A stretch of DNA of 64,000 nt from Kappaphycus alvarezii (GCA_002205965.3 NADL03000689.1:1-64000); one strand, 5' to 3'. Positions 1-13,328 are shown, counted from the stretch's first letter. Notes: generated by a model from the sequence alone, not told the origin. Translations and numbers: made by a program.

Positions 1-211
1 AAAATTTGGAAAAGACGATTTCCATGAAATGTTTAGGGTGCTAGCGGCCCATCCCAAATCAAGCTAAAAATTGAGTTATCGTCAGTCCCAGATTTCACGA
101 GATGTGACAGTCATCTTGCGGTGACCATCCTTCTCACAGAGGGTGGATCCGGGGGTGCGTAAGTGCTTTCACTTGTCGCGTGCTATTCTGCCCGTCTCTG
201 TAACATTAAAT

Positions 212-430
212 TCACGCTAAAGCTTTCTCGTGGCGGTCTTCGTTCAGAGAACCGAAAAATCGGTTGACACCTAATTTAGCACCTTCATAGCCGATTTCTG
301 TCTTGCAGAAGCTTATAGCTTGTTCAATTGACGTGTCGCGAAAGCGATTCTCCTGCAAGCGACCTTGAGATTGGTTACCGATGCGAGATACAATATCGAA
401 TGGAAAGAAACCCAAAAATCCAAATGACAC
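212..430 (-). other. unassigned open frame, possible exon
   Basis: A 72-codon open frame without an ATG at its start (the first codon is GTG), preceded in frame by a TGA. The peptide has a mixed, protein-like composition, but I recognise no family. It lies outside the direct repeat that bounds the neighbouring DIRS-like element, so it could be a terminal host exon or chance. Nothing else is seen in the first 590 bases. Confidence 0.15.
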
Positions 431-590
431 GATATATCAACTCAAAATGTAATGAGCAACCGAAGTACGCACAATTTTGATTCAACACATGTAAAGGAAA
501 TAGTTCTCAAGAATTAAAACAAATGAAAAATAGAACAGAAATGACCTGTGCTCGGTTCATGAAGGATGAATGGAGGGCGGCAGGTGGGAG

Positions 591-905
591 AACCAGTGAC
601 GATTTGACGAAGCAAAAGTTGCGCTAGAGTTTTCCAATTTGGCGATTATATACCCCTGTTGAAGCGGTCCAAATATTGTCCCAAGTCCCCTCGCGCAAGC
701 AGTACGACGGTTACGTAGAAATCAGTAAGCATATGCGACCGCGGCAGCGAGTGTAGAGTGAAAAACGGTAAGCTGCCTACATGGCCATCATAAAAGGTAC
801 TTACAATCAATTGATACAACCGTGACCGCGTGACTTGTTCGGAGTGGCAAATCCAAGCCACTTTCAGCCCCCCTTTTCATATTCACCCGTAATTTTACAA
901 TTAAA
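591..905 (-). repeat. terminal direct repeat, copy 1
   Basis: About 310 bp, matching 3663-3978 in the same orientation at roughly 90% identity by eye. A 71-codon minus-strand frame is open in both copies with only a few residue changes; its product is unrecognised. It sits at the 3' end of the minus-strand element. DIRS-like PAT/Ngaro elements have split direct repeats, but this simple pair looks more like an LTR pair. Confidence 0.75.
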
Positions 906-960
906 AAGCATAATTAAGCATAGAAAAACCCCAAATTCAAAACATTTACTTCAAGACTGC

Positions 961-1162
961 GGTTACAACAAGTGGCCGAAGAAGAAATACGAATCATTGA
1001 AGAGTGGTATCAACTTGAGAGGCGGGTTCCAAAACTTGACTTCGGCTTGCCAATCCTGGGAGATCGCGTCTACGGCGAGGAAGCCGAGAGACGCAAACTC
1101 GCTGTTGCATCTCTTGCAGATGCGATTGGTTCTGTCTGCGAACCTGTCAAAAAATGGTGGGA
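961..1162 (-). pseudogene. DIRS-like post-RNase H segment
   Basis: One minus-strand frame reads FDRFADRTNR, then NSEFASLG, then AVDAISQDW and NPPLKLI. This is the conserved stretch that follows RNase H in DIRS/Ngaro polyproteins (DRFA, NS.., AVDA..QDW, NPP). It ends at a TAA just before the terminal repeat. It is in a different frame from the RNase H, so at least one frameshift separates them. Confidence 0.55.
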
Positions 1163-1217
1163 AAGGTTCGAGTAGTGGCTGAAGGGGCTCGGTATTTTTC
1201 CTCCAATCGTTGAATAT

Positions 1218-1469
1218 CTATAGGCGTGACAGTAGATCGGCAAAACTGTTGACTGTCGAGGACAGATACTGTGATTGGATGGTGATACCGAGCTTGAGAA
1301 GCAAGCGGTGTAGCGAACGGAGCTCCCTCATCAAGGGCCGTGACTTGGTGGTCATCGCATTGAGTACCGATACCACCGCTTGATTGTCCTCCCAAATCTT
1401 GAGATGAGTCCCGTTCTTCAGTAACGACGCGAAGGCGCGAATATTGTCCGTGATGGCCCGTAGTTCCAA
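1218..1469 (-). pseudogene. DIRS-type RNase H
   Basis: Eighty-three codons with the DIRS RNase H pattern: ELRAI near the start, IWEDNQAVVSVLN in the middle (the D of DNQA is a catalytic position in this group), then a long stretch with LRSLHRLL, and NSFADLLSRL at the end. RNase H degrades the RNA strand of the replication intermediate. It lies downstream of the RT in a different frame. Confidence 0.6.
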
Positions 1470-1834
1470 GAAAGTTATTGGCTTGCCTCAAAGTACGGGG
1501 CCCCAGAGTCCGCGAGCCTCCCAAAACCCTTGTATCCCTGGCCTCAGGTCTGATACCAATGTACCTCCCTGACCGACTACCGTCGACGCGTCTGGGTACA
1601 GAGGCAATATTGGCTGTGGAGTAGCGATATGTCTCTCTGGAGGATTAGTAGTGAGGTCCATTCAGAAGCGCAGGTCCCGAAGAGCGGCGTGGAGAAGCCT
1701 CACGCGTTTCCCTGTCTTGCTCAGATTCGTCTTGAGTGAGTCGTAAATTGATCAGGTGTAGAACCGGGCGAGGGGCATAGCGAGCGAGCATAAGATAGCG
1801 ACGCATGCGAAGTGACGTAACAGTGGTACGTCTA

Positions 1835-2724
1835 CTAGTCGCGATTGCGGCGTGCTTGGCGTAATAGTTGCCGGGCAATACTACGTAACTTTTCCATCCT
1901 CTGGGCCGTGATTCCAAAGACCAGACGGTCTGTATCGATAAGAAACCCCAAATGATCGATCTGCCTCGTCCCTTCCCAGTGATTCTTGTCCTCCTCACTC
2001 TTAAGTCCACAGGAGTGGAGCAGAGAATCGATCTGTCGGCTGGCCTTGTTGAGGCGCCAAGGGCGATTTAGAGCGACTAATAAATCGCCAATGTAGGGAT
2101 GGATTAGAAGACGTAGGGTTTTTCGAACATATTGAACGAAAGGTCGCATGATATTGATGGAGTAGGAGGTAGAGAGTTTCTAGCCGAGAGTGAGGGAAAA
2201 GCAGCGAAAATAACGATGATCTACTTTGAAGAAGTGCCAATTTTGAATATCAGGGTGTAGACGAAATGGTGATAACCCTCGGCGATATCGAAAGAAAACA
2301 TCATGTCGGATTCCTGTAGGTCTACTGAGAACCCTTCTAATGTTTCCATGCGAACCTGAATATCCTGAAATAGGGTAAATTGTCGAGAAAGATTGACCAC
2401 GAGCCGATTCTTTTCCGCTGATGTTGCCACAAAGGCGTTGGAAATAGGGAATCCATTTTGATGTAAAGAAAGAGCGGTAGACTCGGAAATTTCTTCGTAA
2501 CTGCGACGATGGAGTGCATCCGCTATGGCTAAGTCGAAGAATTCCCGGTCTTGGGGATCGATGGTAATTTGAGGGAGTTGGAATTTCCTACGTAAAGGGG
2601 AGGTTTTCATGGGTTTTTCGTAGACCCCGAACCGTAGAGCGCGGACACGGAATTTCGAAGCGCCGAGGGTTTCGGCCCAAAAGGGGGCGACGCACTTGGT
2701 GTTGCACCAGAGGACGTGGGACAT
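1835..2724 (-). pseudogene. DIRS-type reverse transcriptase, frameshifted
   Basis: Two overlapping minus-strand frames form one RT. The first (2221-2724, ATG at 2724) has FVATSAEKNRLVVNL, matching the RT fingers strand, and motif A as FSFDIAEGYHHF. The second (1835-2149) has the catalytic box as YIGDLL instead of the usual YxDDLL, followed by a thumb-like HLGFLIDTDRLVFGI segment, as in DIRS RTs. The first Asp of the box is Gly, which would abolish activity. A frameshift lies near 2150-2220. Confidence 0.65.
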
Positions 2725-2810
2725 AGGGACATAAATGAAGAGTCGCGGAGGCGACGGCTTGTGTTGGACTTACAGTCCTTGGAACCTTTTTCATACTGAT
2801 TCTTCCGAGG

Positions 2811-3248
2811 TCAAGAACCTTGAGCGGCCTGATTGTTGAACTCCTTCGCGTAAGCCTGGGAGCGCAGTTCAGCGAACTTGGCCTTAGTTGAGCGATAGAG
2901 CTCAGAAGAGTACGGGTACTCGTCATCATGGAGGTAGCGCTGGAGCAGTATAGCTTCGGACTTTTCAGGCTCGATGGAGGAAGTAAAGAAGTCGGTTCGT
3001 TCAGGTACGCGGCTGTTAGTGGCCTCCAAGTAGTGGTGGAGAACAATGAAGAACTCGGTAGCGGCCGACAAGTCCTTGTCCTGGAGGGCCTCGGTGACTT
3101 GGAGAGCGCAGGCGATAGCGGTCTCCCAGTTGTGCCCAACGTTCCAGAGTACTTCAGCTTGACACCCGTCACGAACGTTAGCGGCCTTGATGCGACCGAA
3201 GAGCCCTTCTGGTTCCGGAATGAACCTCTTGGCGGGGAATGGAGCCAT
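2811..3248 (-). CDS. putative gag-like protein of the DIRS-like element
   Basis: A 145-codon frame with an ATG at 3248, ending in TGA. It lies just upstream of the RT, where a nucleocapsid ORF is expected in a DIRS-like element. Composition is charged and helical, with no zinc knuckle. The role is inferred from position. The plus-strand open frame over the same bases is a shadow. Confidence 0.4.
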   Translation of the reverse strand: MAPFPAKRFIPEPEGLFGRIKAANVRDGCQAEVLWNVGHNWETAIACALQVTEALQDKDLSAATEFFIVLHHYLEATNSRVPERTDFFTSSIEPEKSEAILLQRYLHDDEYPYSSELYRSTKAKFAELRSQAYAKEFNNQAAQGS

Positions 3249-3662
3249 GGAGGTAGGACGCTGGTACTTGCTGAGCTTGCCGATCTCAGCGCATTCTTGG
3301 CGGGTAGCGAATTTGTTGGTAACCGCGGTCGCAGAGGGTGTTGGCGGTGTGAACTAGAAGACACCCGTTTTGTAAGCCTCGACGGCACTTGAGGGCTTGG
3401 CGATAGGACTAGATGCCGATAGATCTGAAGCGGCGGAGGCGGCAGGCTCTGCGGGAGGAGTGTTTGATGGCCCAGCGGAAGCTTAAAGCAAGGTGACGAT
3501 CTGCGAGAGCTGGGTTTCGATGCCGGCGAAATTGATCTCGAGGGGATGAAGGCGAGAAGCGTCGGAGTGAGAGAATTCAGAAGATGGGGTATGGAACATA
3601 GTTCATGTGCAAGTGTAGTAGTCGACGTAGACAGATACTTCCGGAGCTGGTTTGAGGTATGG

Positions 3663-3978
3663 CAACTAGCGACGACTTGAAGAAGCAGGAGTTACGCTAG
3701 AGGTTTCCAAGTTGGCGGTTATATTCCCCTGTTGAAGCGGTCCAAATATTGTCCTAAGTCCCCTCGCGCAAGCAGTACGACGGTTACGTAGAAATCAGTA
3801 AGCATATGCGACCGCGGCAGCGAGTGTACGGTGTAAAACGGTAAGCTGCCTACATGGCCATCATAAAAGGTACTTACAATCAATTGATACAACCGTGACC
3901 GCGTGACTTGTTGGGAGTGGCAAATCCAAGCCACTTTTAAACTCTCTTTACATATTCACCCATAGTTTTCCAACTAAA
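3663..3978 (-). repeat. terminal direct repeat, copy 2
   Basis: Partner of 591-905, at the 5' end of the minus-strand element. The homology stops where the AT-rich block begins, so the right edge of the element coincides with a sharp change in base composition. Confidence 0.75.
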
Positions 3979-6900
3979 ATACCTAGAGTTGTACACAGTA
4001 AAGTAAACAATAAATTTGTCTGATAGTTTTGTTAAGATGTTTGCTAATTTCATCGCTTTATTTGGGCTCCGTTCTTTCAAATATATCAAACAATTCGTCA
4101 ATAAATTTTTGAATTCTATGTATATTTCATGCATGAGCTAAATTTAAAATTCAAAAAAATTTTGAATGTACTTAGTCTGTCAATTAATTAAGTGCAATAT
4201 CTCTATCTATTTATTATGGACCAAAATACAATCCTTAAGAAATACTGTTGTTTTTAGGTCCCATAAATCTTAGTTCATCATCCAGCAAAAGGCAGAAGCA
4301 GCGTGAATATAACTGACCGCATCCTTGACGAAAAAACACACAAAAAGTTCCCCTCTCATTAAAAGATACTAACATTGAAGAATCATATCCGATGGTGCTT
4401 TCAGTATTTTGAAAATATTGTTAAGATGATATCTTATAATATTACGTAACGACTGAGATTAAGACGCGTGTTCTTCAAAAAACAAATAATTTATGGTATT
4501 GCAAAATATATTCTAGGTATATTTATAATTTTATGACATCTTCTTCATTATATAAGTTCTACAATTTATGTATCATTTTCAAGTTAAATTAATGCATTTT
4601 ATAGGAACGAAATGTACTTAAAATCTGAAAATTTTCATTCCGAGGTATTTTAAAAGTGACAAGGGCTTAGATTGTAAATATATTGTACGTAGTTTTGGCA
4701 AAAATACTTGAGAGAGTACTTCCACAGCTGCCGAACGGATTCAATCTTTTCGCTGGTAGCGAAATTTTATTATTTCCACTAGCTTAATAATTGTAAAACC
4801 ACTACGAATGTTTCAATAATTGAAGCTAAATTCACGCCTAGAGACAAAAGATCCATATCTTATCCCAACACACGAGCCAAATAGAACTCGTTGCATTTTC
4901 CGGCTGCTATCCAAGTTAAGAATCGGTTTCAGGCCTCAGCAAATCAAAGACTGTGTAAAATCTGTTAAATAATGTTAATATTTACTTATAAAAGTAAATT
5001 CAGCGTCTCAAAAATCAGGAATTGCGTAAAAAAAGAAAAACATATTTGCCGATGTTTTTGTATTCATGACGCCGTAGAACTTTTTAGTCACGAATATTTT
5101 CAATGGAAATTAAATCATTAAACATTGTAGTAACTATGAAATCGACTTCAAGTAGTACTCGAGTGGTCAAACGAACGTGATGTTATTCGAGATAATCTTT
5201 ATAAAATGTGATGAACCGCTTCATCTGTGCAGAGTGGTCCACATGCAAAAACGTTTTATTGCCAACGTAGCAACTCGTTCGCACTTCTAAATTATTAAAA
5301 AGAGAAACAGAGACCTTTAGTTACGTACATGTGACTCTCATATTGTGACTGATAGTCAAATATCTCTATTCATAATCTTTTGAAAATAGGTCCATGTACT
5401 ACAATCAATATTTCGCTGTAGATCACACTTTTTTTAATAATATTTATTTTTCGTATACGAATTTTAGCTATAGTTTTAGAGATAAAGTAATATGATCAGA
5501 ATAAGAGCAATGGTTAAATTAAAAAAAAATATTAATGGAAAGGAGACCATTTTCTCAGGTTTCAATCTTTACACATATTCTGAACTTAAGTACCTTTTTT
5601 ATCAGTTCATCATTCCTTAATATTTCATTTGCAGGTGGTGCTGTTATTTGTAAATCAGTTTACGCGCGTTACATTTTTTATCTTGCACCAAAACAAAACA
5701 TTCAAAATTTATTTGAAGACTATGAGTAACTCTCAGAATTCTATAAATGTTACAATGAGTTTGAAGTCCACAATAAGGATTTATAATTATTTGAGGTTCC
5801 CTTAATTTTAATTTCAGTAACTCTTTAGTAATAAGAGTAGCACACGCTTCCAATAGCGATAAGACGCCAAGCTATTTTCTAGCCAGCGATTAGACACCGA
5901 GTTTTTCTCTAATGTTTTTCGAGGTGGAATGAAGCCACACAACTTCATACGGCCAATTAGATATTTAGTATTCATCAGAAATTTATCAAAATACAATAAG
6001 TCAACATGACCGCAACCATTCTCGAAAAGTCACTTCTAGATGATATCTAAGTTCCTGAATGGGATTGATACTGTCCAAAGGGTCCAGACCTATTTTAAAG
6101 TCACCTTAGAAAGGATACTGTAAAAGAGAGGACCCCACACCGATTCCATAGAACTTATCAAAGAGGTTCACTGTCAAGTATACCGAGCAAAGAAGCACTT
6201 TTGTACAATTATTGGTTTTTATAATTAAAACGGTTGCCTTACTGCTATTTCCTAAAAATGACCAGCAAAAATTTTAACAAGGGCCTAATTCACATTTAAA
6301 CAATAATATCGATTAGATCAAGCGGTTGTGAGACATTAGAGTGCATATTTATTCAGTCACAATAAATTAAAGAATTTTCCGGAGGAAAAATTTTTAAACT
6401 GCCATCTTTTACCCTAAGAAGTTAAAAGGTACAATAGAATTCCTATGAAGTACTAAAAAATTCAAAATATACATGGTGTCAATAAATACATGTAATAAAT
6501 ATTTTATAAAGAACACCCAGTAATCATCAGAAAGCAAATATGATACCATGAAACATATGGGTAGAAGTTATAAATTGATTCTGCCGCATTTTGATAAACT
6601 CATGTATCCATAGGATGGAACAGAACGAGACGAATTTGTAATTTGCCGGGATAATTTGAGGAATACTGATTTCAATTTTCTTGAAGTCAATGAAACTAGA
6701 AGAAGCTATATTCAGACAGTGTTTATGCCTCCTTTTATACTTCAATGCGTTTAACATCGCTGCATGTGTGCTCTGCAATATCGCGTTTCATTATTCGAGA
6801 CTCCCGTGAAAGCATCGTACGAAAATTATGATTTTCATATAGAGTTTGAACAAATTCAAAGAGTGCATTTAAGAAATTGGGGAATTTTTATGTTCATTAA

Positions 6901-9900
6901 GAATAATTATCTGCATTTTTCAATAATTTTGTGGGCTCTGTAAGTTCACATATTCCTCAGTAAACAATTTTCAATCAGTTATTACATTTTTAAGTCTCCC
7001 TAAAGGTCAATTAGGAGTCATAATTGGATAATTAACTTTATGAGCGCTCTGAAAAGATTGTGGATTCACATGGCAAGTTTTCAAAAAAGCGTATGTAGTC
7101 CTCGACTAGCTTCGTAGCTACGATCCTTCTTCTGACAGTATATTCTTTCAGTAAATATCTCCAGCAGTATTATAATTTCTCCAGAAAAGTTCATCAATAG
7201 CAAAAGTATGAAGAAGCATTAGCAGCAATATTTCCATCGAAATATCTATGTCTATTAATCTAGAAAAGCGCCATACTCTCCGAGAAATACATTCTAAATG
7301 GAAATTGAAATAATTTGGAAATGAACAGCTTGATCGTTACTCATGTTTTTCATCACGACTCATATTTCGCACATATGATAGCCTCTATTTTAAATAAATA
7401 CACAGTAAACTGAATTTAATACTTCCTGGTAGTGGAAAAAACAGTTGCGCAGAGAAGTTTTTTGTTTCTGTTCTCCAAATGCATACTTGGAAAGCTGTCT
7501 TCTTATAATTGGTTTATTTCTGATGTTTAACATGCATTCAGAAGGCATTGGTCAAAAGTAGAATCGTGTACATACACGAAAAATTGTGGATATTTTAAAA
7601 ATATCTTTATAATTCGTAGTCTATAGAAAAGCACTAAAGAGTTTTCGATTGAAATAAAACTTTAAAGCAATGGATTTTAATACATATTTGGTTCCATGAT
7701 GATTATTGAGTGGCATTGTTGCTTACTAAAACTTACACAGGATGAAAGTGAAAAGATCGCTTTAAGAGGACTGCTGTTAACATAGAACAGTGGATAATAA
7801 GTCACTGGAACGTAAAAAAATATTGATTCTATATATCGTCTTCGGCTCGAATATATCCACCAATTCCTAAAAAAGGGTCATTTTTGTTCCATAAATTATA
7901 CAGAAATTATATCCGTACAACTCTTATGACACGAAGATTTTTCTGGGGAATTTTTACATTCTTTGGAGTCGATACTGCATCAGCGTCATCTTTGCCGTTC
8001 TTATCTTACATTGAGTGCGTAGTAGATAAAAAAACACAAGAAGAACATAAAATGAAAATGGAACTTTTGTCTGAAATCGCAGATTTTATTTGCGACATGT
8101 TGACTAATTCAGAGCATATTGAGAAATTCCGTTGAGACCTAAAGCGAGCACGATTTTGAATAATTATTAGAAACAATAAATATTAAATTTTACATTATTC
8201 TCTGCCATGTTATTTGCGCACAGAAGAAAACGCTTTATAATACTTCCCCTATATTTTTTTTATGAAAATGGGTTACAATTATCAAGAATAGTGGCCAAAA
8301 AATACTCTACTAAATCTAAATCCTACATATAAGTTAATTGTCTTGAATGTCGATTGCGATATATTTACAAAAAAAGTTATCAATTATTTAGTATTTCGTT
8401 GAGCTCGATAAGAATTTCCAAAAGTTGAATACTTATGCATTTCAGGAATTCCCTGGAAAATAATAAATCTACAGCAACTTTACATGTCAATTTCTTAATA
8501 TGATGAATCTAATGATTCAAATGCCCAATTTGAGAAAAGAAACTTAGATGCAAATATTATTTCAATAAATAAAGTCCATTTTTGGATGTAATTCCTGGTC
8601 ATCAAATTACGAAAAATATTACATATTCTTCTAGAATGTTTGCTTATATTTCATATTGTAAGTTGAATGAAACAGAGCATACACGCATGGCTATAAAAAA
8701 AATACAGAACAGAAAGAATCAGGAAACCTGAAATATTTTCGAGTATCGATCGGTTTGTCTCTAATTTTTACAAATTTCGATGTCGAAGACTAAATGCTTA
8801 TTGTGAAACTCGACCGAATGATGGAGAGCCTCTGTATTTTTTGTAACAGTTTTAGACATACGCTCTGATAACGCTACTGCCTTCTATTTCATGATTTTTG
8901 TTTCTGCTATATATTATTCTCTTCTATTTCAATAAAAAACAAAATAACTTAAATAAAAGAAAATATATAAGATCATAATAGTGAGTTAGTCCATTTTAGT
9001 ACCGAAACTCTATCAGTCACGAGAAGAGAGGCTTTTTCCTTTAATATTTCGTAAGGGTAAAATATTTGGCTTAAAAGTGCAGCCAACCCTACGTAGGGAA
9101 AATATTCCCTCATCAAGGCTCGAAGTCGGTAGTTATCAATCACCCACTTCTGTCTCCTGAATCATATCATATGTTCTAATACTGTCTAATCGTATAGAAC
9201 TACTTTGCGAATCATTTAGTTTTAGATGGACTTCTACAAATACCCGTCTATTTCTTCCAAGTACTTACAAGGTGCGCGATTTTCCTTTCTCTACGCCCTC
9301 TACTGTTCTCAGATTTCCCATACGTAACCTCTTAAAAGGTTTTCGGTATCTTGTTAGCACTTCTAAGTTAGCTTTCATTCTGCGTTATTGATAATCAAAG
9401 ATTGTACTCGGCACAGTAGTCACGACTTAATCACCCACGATGATAGCAACATATATCACTGAACATTAAATAACTATACATTTGTAGTTTTTCTATTATT
9501 ATATTTACGGAAATAAGCAGAGAGTCATGGTGAACTTCTCAGGATTATTTGTTAAGGTTAAATTTTACTCAAAAATATGGTTGAAACCATTGGCTGTTGC
9601 ATCTCAATAGAAGAACTTTAAAAATTAAAACGGTATGACTGCAACACAAACTGAGGGGGTGAACATGTGATTGATATCTTTTCATTCTACTGCTGTTGCG
9701 ACTTCCCTGACATTGGGCTATGTAAAAATTTGACAAGTAATCTGAGGCTTAACTAACATATCAGAATGGTGCTCCTGTTGCACTTTTGAAAGTGAAGATA
9801 AAACTGGTTTAATCTGGTAGAAAGGAGCTAAATAGCAAGTAATTACACATATTATGCTCCATTTCCTCCTATAAATTCGGCTTACATCTAATACATCTGA

Positions 9901-12700
9901 TCTATAACATTATCAATTCTTCAAAGAAGAAAAACTCGAGCTTCTCACAACCGAAAAGGACTGTTTTATCGTTTAGAGACTGCAGCCAATTTAATATTGA
10001 GGTCTTTCGCCTCTTGGAAAACATATTCATGATACTACGACCTTCACTCTTTTGAGAATAGCCGCTGAAACATGTATTATTATGAGGAAGCTTTTATAAT
10101 CCCGTCTTTTTTCCATTAATTCAACTTTATGTTCCGTGCGAGTATTGTATATCTCACAGGTACTTCAAAGCGGAAGATTCTTCTTAGATTTCGCAAATGG
10201 ACAAGAAATATTCGAGAGCTAACAAGCTAGATCTAGTTATCATTACGGTCAAATTGAATAATTAATTTCGCCAAAAATACCTTATTCATTTATTTAGGGA
10301 AAGTTTTTATTCAGAAAGGCAATCAGGGTCCCAAAATCATTTATACTGTAAAAATTTATTTTTATAATCAATTTTAAGCAGCTAAGCAGTAATCCTTTCA
10401 CTACGTCATTGAAAACATCTGGAAGGCAGTGTCATTAGTTAAATTTAAACATAGCTATTATATTCTATAGTTTTGCTCTTTCACAGCTGCAATAAGTTCC
10501 CAGATATTAGAATTAAAGCTACATCTTGCCCACAGATAAAATGTTCTGAGCACTATGTATTCGTGAAAATGTTTCTAAAATGAAAATTTTCATCAAGCAA
10601 ATTCAAAAGCCAGTATTCAATCCTTGCGTGTGCATATTTCAAAAAATTTACCATATCTATATCTCCACATTTCTATTCTTAGACGAGTTTGTCAGAATTA
10701 AAACGATAATGGTTACTATGTAAATACTTCTTTGTTTTTTTCATTTCCTGTGTTCCAAGTCCATTCTTAGTCTCTATAAAAATTTGTACTTTCCTGGACA
10801 TTTTTGCACGTAAGAAGAATCTTTATCTTCTCATTATGTTATTTAGTGTAATTTAGTAAAATAATTTCCTCCCCAGGGGCAGTTTACATCACTCTTGATA
10901 TCTCATTGGGAGCAAAACAATTCTGAACGATATTGACCATATGGTTCATTGGGTCATTTTCAAAGGTACACTTTCTTCCCAAATGTTTTTCAAATCTTTA
11001 AAAATATCCGAATGTATGATAAACGACTTTTTGAATTTTTTTATTACCAGCGATGAACTAAATTGGAGAATTGATTTTATTTTGAACTTATCAAAGTAAC
11101 TTTAAATATATGCTACTTTTTCTCCACCTGACAAAGATAAAACCTGATTTCAACACCTTGACTCTGAAACCAGGTGTAAATTGGTACCGGTGAACGCATG
11201 ACATCTGGTGTTACTATGCTTACAATATGGATTCGAGTGCTTACATGTTGGTCAGCAAGGATATTTTCATTGTACAATAACCGACTTTAAATGGTACACG
11301 GCAATGGTAAGCTAGTTAATTTACAGCTGGATGGAATGAAACTTGAGCAGTCAAGAATGGTAATGTAACATGCTGTGAAATGGAGAAGAGAACAAGCGGA
11401 CGCGGACTACGGTTTGTAACTGTATTGCCAGGTCACTTTCCTTTCCAATAGTATTATTGTCCCTGCTAGTTCAAATTCGAGCGCGGGAAGTTCGGGTAAT
11501 ATGAAAAGACGCACAGAATGGTGGCCGTTATATATATCTTATTTTATCGCATGGAGGGGTTGAGGAGGAGAAGAAAAAGGGTAGCTAGATCTTGGCGTAC
11601 TCAATAAACAATTGCGGTGCGCTGCGGTGGGAGTGAACACGTCAGTCTTTCGACGTCATTTATCTAATTGATCCCTCACGCTCTATTCCCATAATGTGTC
11701 ATCCTATCCATAATCCGTTCCGCAAGGCCCTCGTGGCTATGTATCTTCGACCTTTTGATGTCAAACTTGGTGCTACAATATTTTCTAAGCTTTAGTCTAA
11801 CATCAAGATATTCTCTCATTTCTGTAATGAATGCACAAACTTCGGATGACATGTCTCATATACGAAAAATAGAAGAAATTCAAGGTTCTCGTCAGATTAA
11901 TTGCGAGTGAGTGTGCCCCAATAAAATTACTATACTTTAAAATACCGGCCAAGAAGTCTATATGGAACTGTAAAATATTTATTTCTATCTTATGGTTTGT
12001 CACAATATTACTCTTCAATCTTTCAAGCTGATGAGAGTTTCTGTATATCAAAAAAACAGATAAATTTCGTGCATTCTTTGAATTTTTTCATTCATTCATT
12101 CTTCCAAAAAATACCCTCTATATCTCAAATATAGGCCAGTCCATTTGTAAACCAAAATTTATTCCACATGCGATGCTTAAACTGAACACAAAGAAATTAC
12201 TTCTTCTGTGTTTTGATAAACTGTTTTCTGTTTTCTGATTATCAAGTTTCCAATAACTTTGTAAATAATTAAGATTTGGTACGAGGATCAAAACTCTGGG
12301 CAATATGTTTTAAGTTCATTTTATGTTTAATTTGGTTAGCCGGTGCATTTATTGTTTCATATTTATGTGAAGTGGTTATAAAGAATGATACACCAAATTT
12401 CAAAAAGATATTTGATATATTTTCCTTATTTGTGATGATTCAATCCTATCTTGATGATTTTTATATTACAATATTCAGTGATTGAGAAGAAGTGAGACTT
12501 TTTCAGATAAAATATGCTAAATATACGTCTTTTTATGACCCATTGCCATTAAATACCCAAGTTAGGAGTACTTACTACGAAAAGAAATGCTACAATATTT
12601 TATTTACGGTAAGAAATGTGTCAACAAAAAATTGAGACCGACGTACCTTTAGCCAGTTTAGCTATCTACCAACTAAAAATTGATAATTCTCGAAATGCTT
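3979..12700. other. AT-rich gene desert
   Basis: About 8.7 kb with visibly higher A+T than either flank. Open frames are at most about 83 codons (for example 7884-8135 +, 6527-6778 -, 11803-12051 -) and none has a recognisable motif. I saw no tRNA, rRNA, organellar gene, LTR or transposase remnant. It is bounded on the left by the DIRS-like terminal repeat and on the right by the broken end of gypsy-1. It could be a compositionally distinct intergenic island, a heavily mutated repeat block, or inserted AT-rich extrachromosomal DNA. Confidence 0.6.
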
Positions 12701-12876
12701 CCTGGATATTTCCTATCCGGCGAAGAATCCTGTGATGTTTCGATAGTAGTAAATCCCTTCAGAGATCATTCTCCCAGAACCCCTTGGCACCGGCCTCATG
12801 CTGTGACCTCCCGAGAAAAATTTGGTAATATTTTGCTCATTTATCATTCGGATTAAAACAAACAGGTTTAATGCAT

Positions 12877-13328
12877 TCAGTATCGATTGGGGGCTACACA
12901 ACGACCAACTATGAAATTCTTCATCTTCTTGCATTTCTCCGACATCCGAACCTGCCAGTACCCCGTATAGATATCTAACGTTATAAAGACCCTGGCGCCC
13001 CAGACGTCATCTAATAGTTCCTCAATTTTCGGCAACGAAAAACGGTCAGGCCTCATGACGCTATTGAGTTGGCGATATTGGACACAAAAACCCGTTCTTC
13101 CATCTTCCTTTGTCGCTATTACGGCCAGGAACGACCACATCTAACTCGCATGCGTGATATAAATGGTTCCAGAAGCTGCTCCACCTCCTTCTTCACGACT
13201 GCATTTTGCTTGAGGGGCATCCAGCGAGCTTTTGAGTTAATCAGATTGTCGTCCGTCACCTCAAATGATTGTAATACCGGGAATTTAGCCGGCTCGAGAT
13301 CGTGTGTGTCCCAAGCTATGGCTTCCAT
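12877..13328 (-). pseudogene. gypsy-1 reverse transcriptase, N-terminal part
   Basis: Two overlapping frames. The upper one contains WMPLKQNAVVKKEVEQLLE, the linker before the RT. The lower one has AVIATKEDGRTGFCVQYRQL (KKDGxxRxCVDYRxLN pattern), then LPKIEELLDD and motif A as FITLDIYTGYWQVRM. Reading degenerates after residue ~85 and no YxDD box is found. This matches the better preserved gypsy-2 RT at 20010-20486. Confidence 0.7.

Larger units (their letters stand above)
591..3978 (-). mobile_element. DIRS/Ngaro-like retroelement lacking a tyrosine recombinase
   Basis: On the minus strand the order is direct repeat, gag-like ORF, reverse transcriptase, RNase H, post-RNase H segment, direct repeat. 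The RT and RNase H are of the DIRS/Ngaro type rather than gypsy or copia type. DIRS-order elements normally carry a tyrosine recombinase after RNase H. Here only about 60 codons of the post-RNase H segment are left before the terminal repeat, with no room for a recombinase. Frames change several times, so this copy is dead. No target-site duplication is visible, as expected for the order. Confidence 0.7.

Noticed and set aside
2588-3388. 266-codon Ser/Pro/Arg-rich minus-strand frame
   Set aside because: It overlaps the better gag-like and RT frames of the DIRS-like element and has the low-complexity bias typical of an out-of-frame reading.
3979-12700. Organelle DNA insertion
   Set aside because: No organellar protein, rRNA or tRNA sequence could be recognised, so AT richness alone is not enough.
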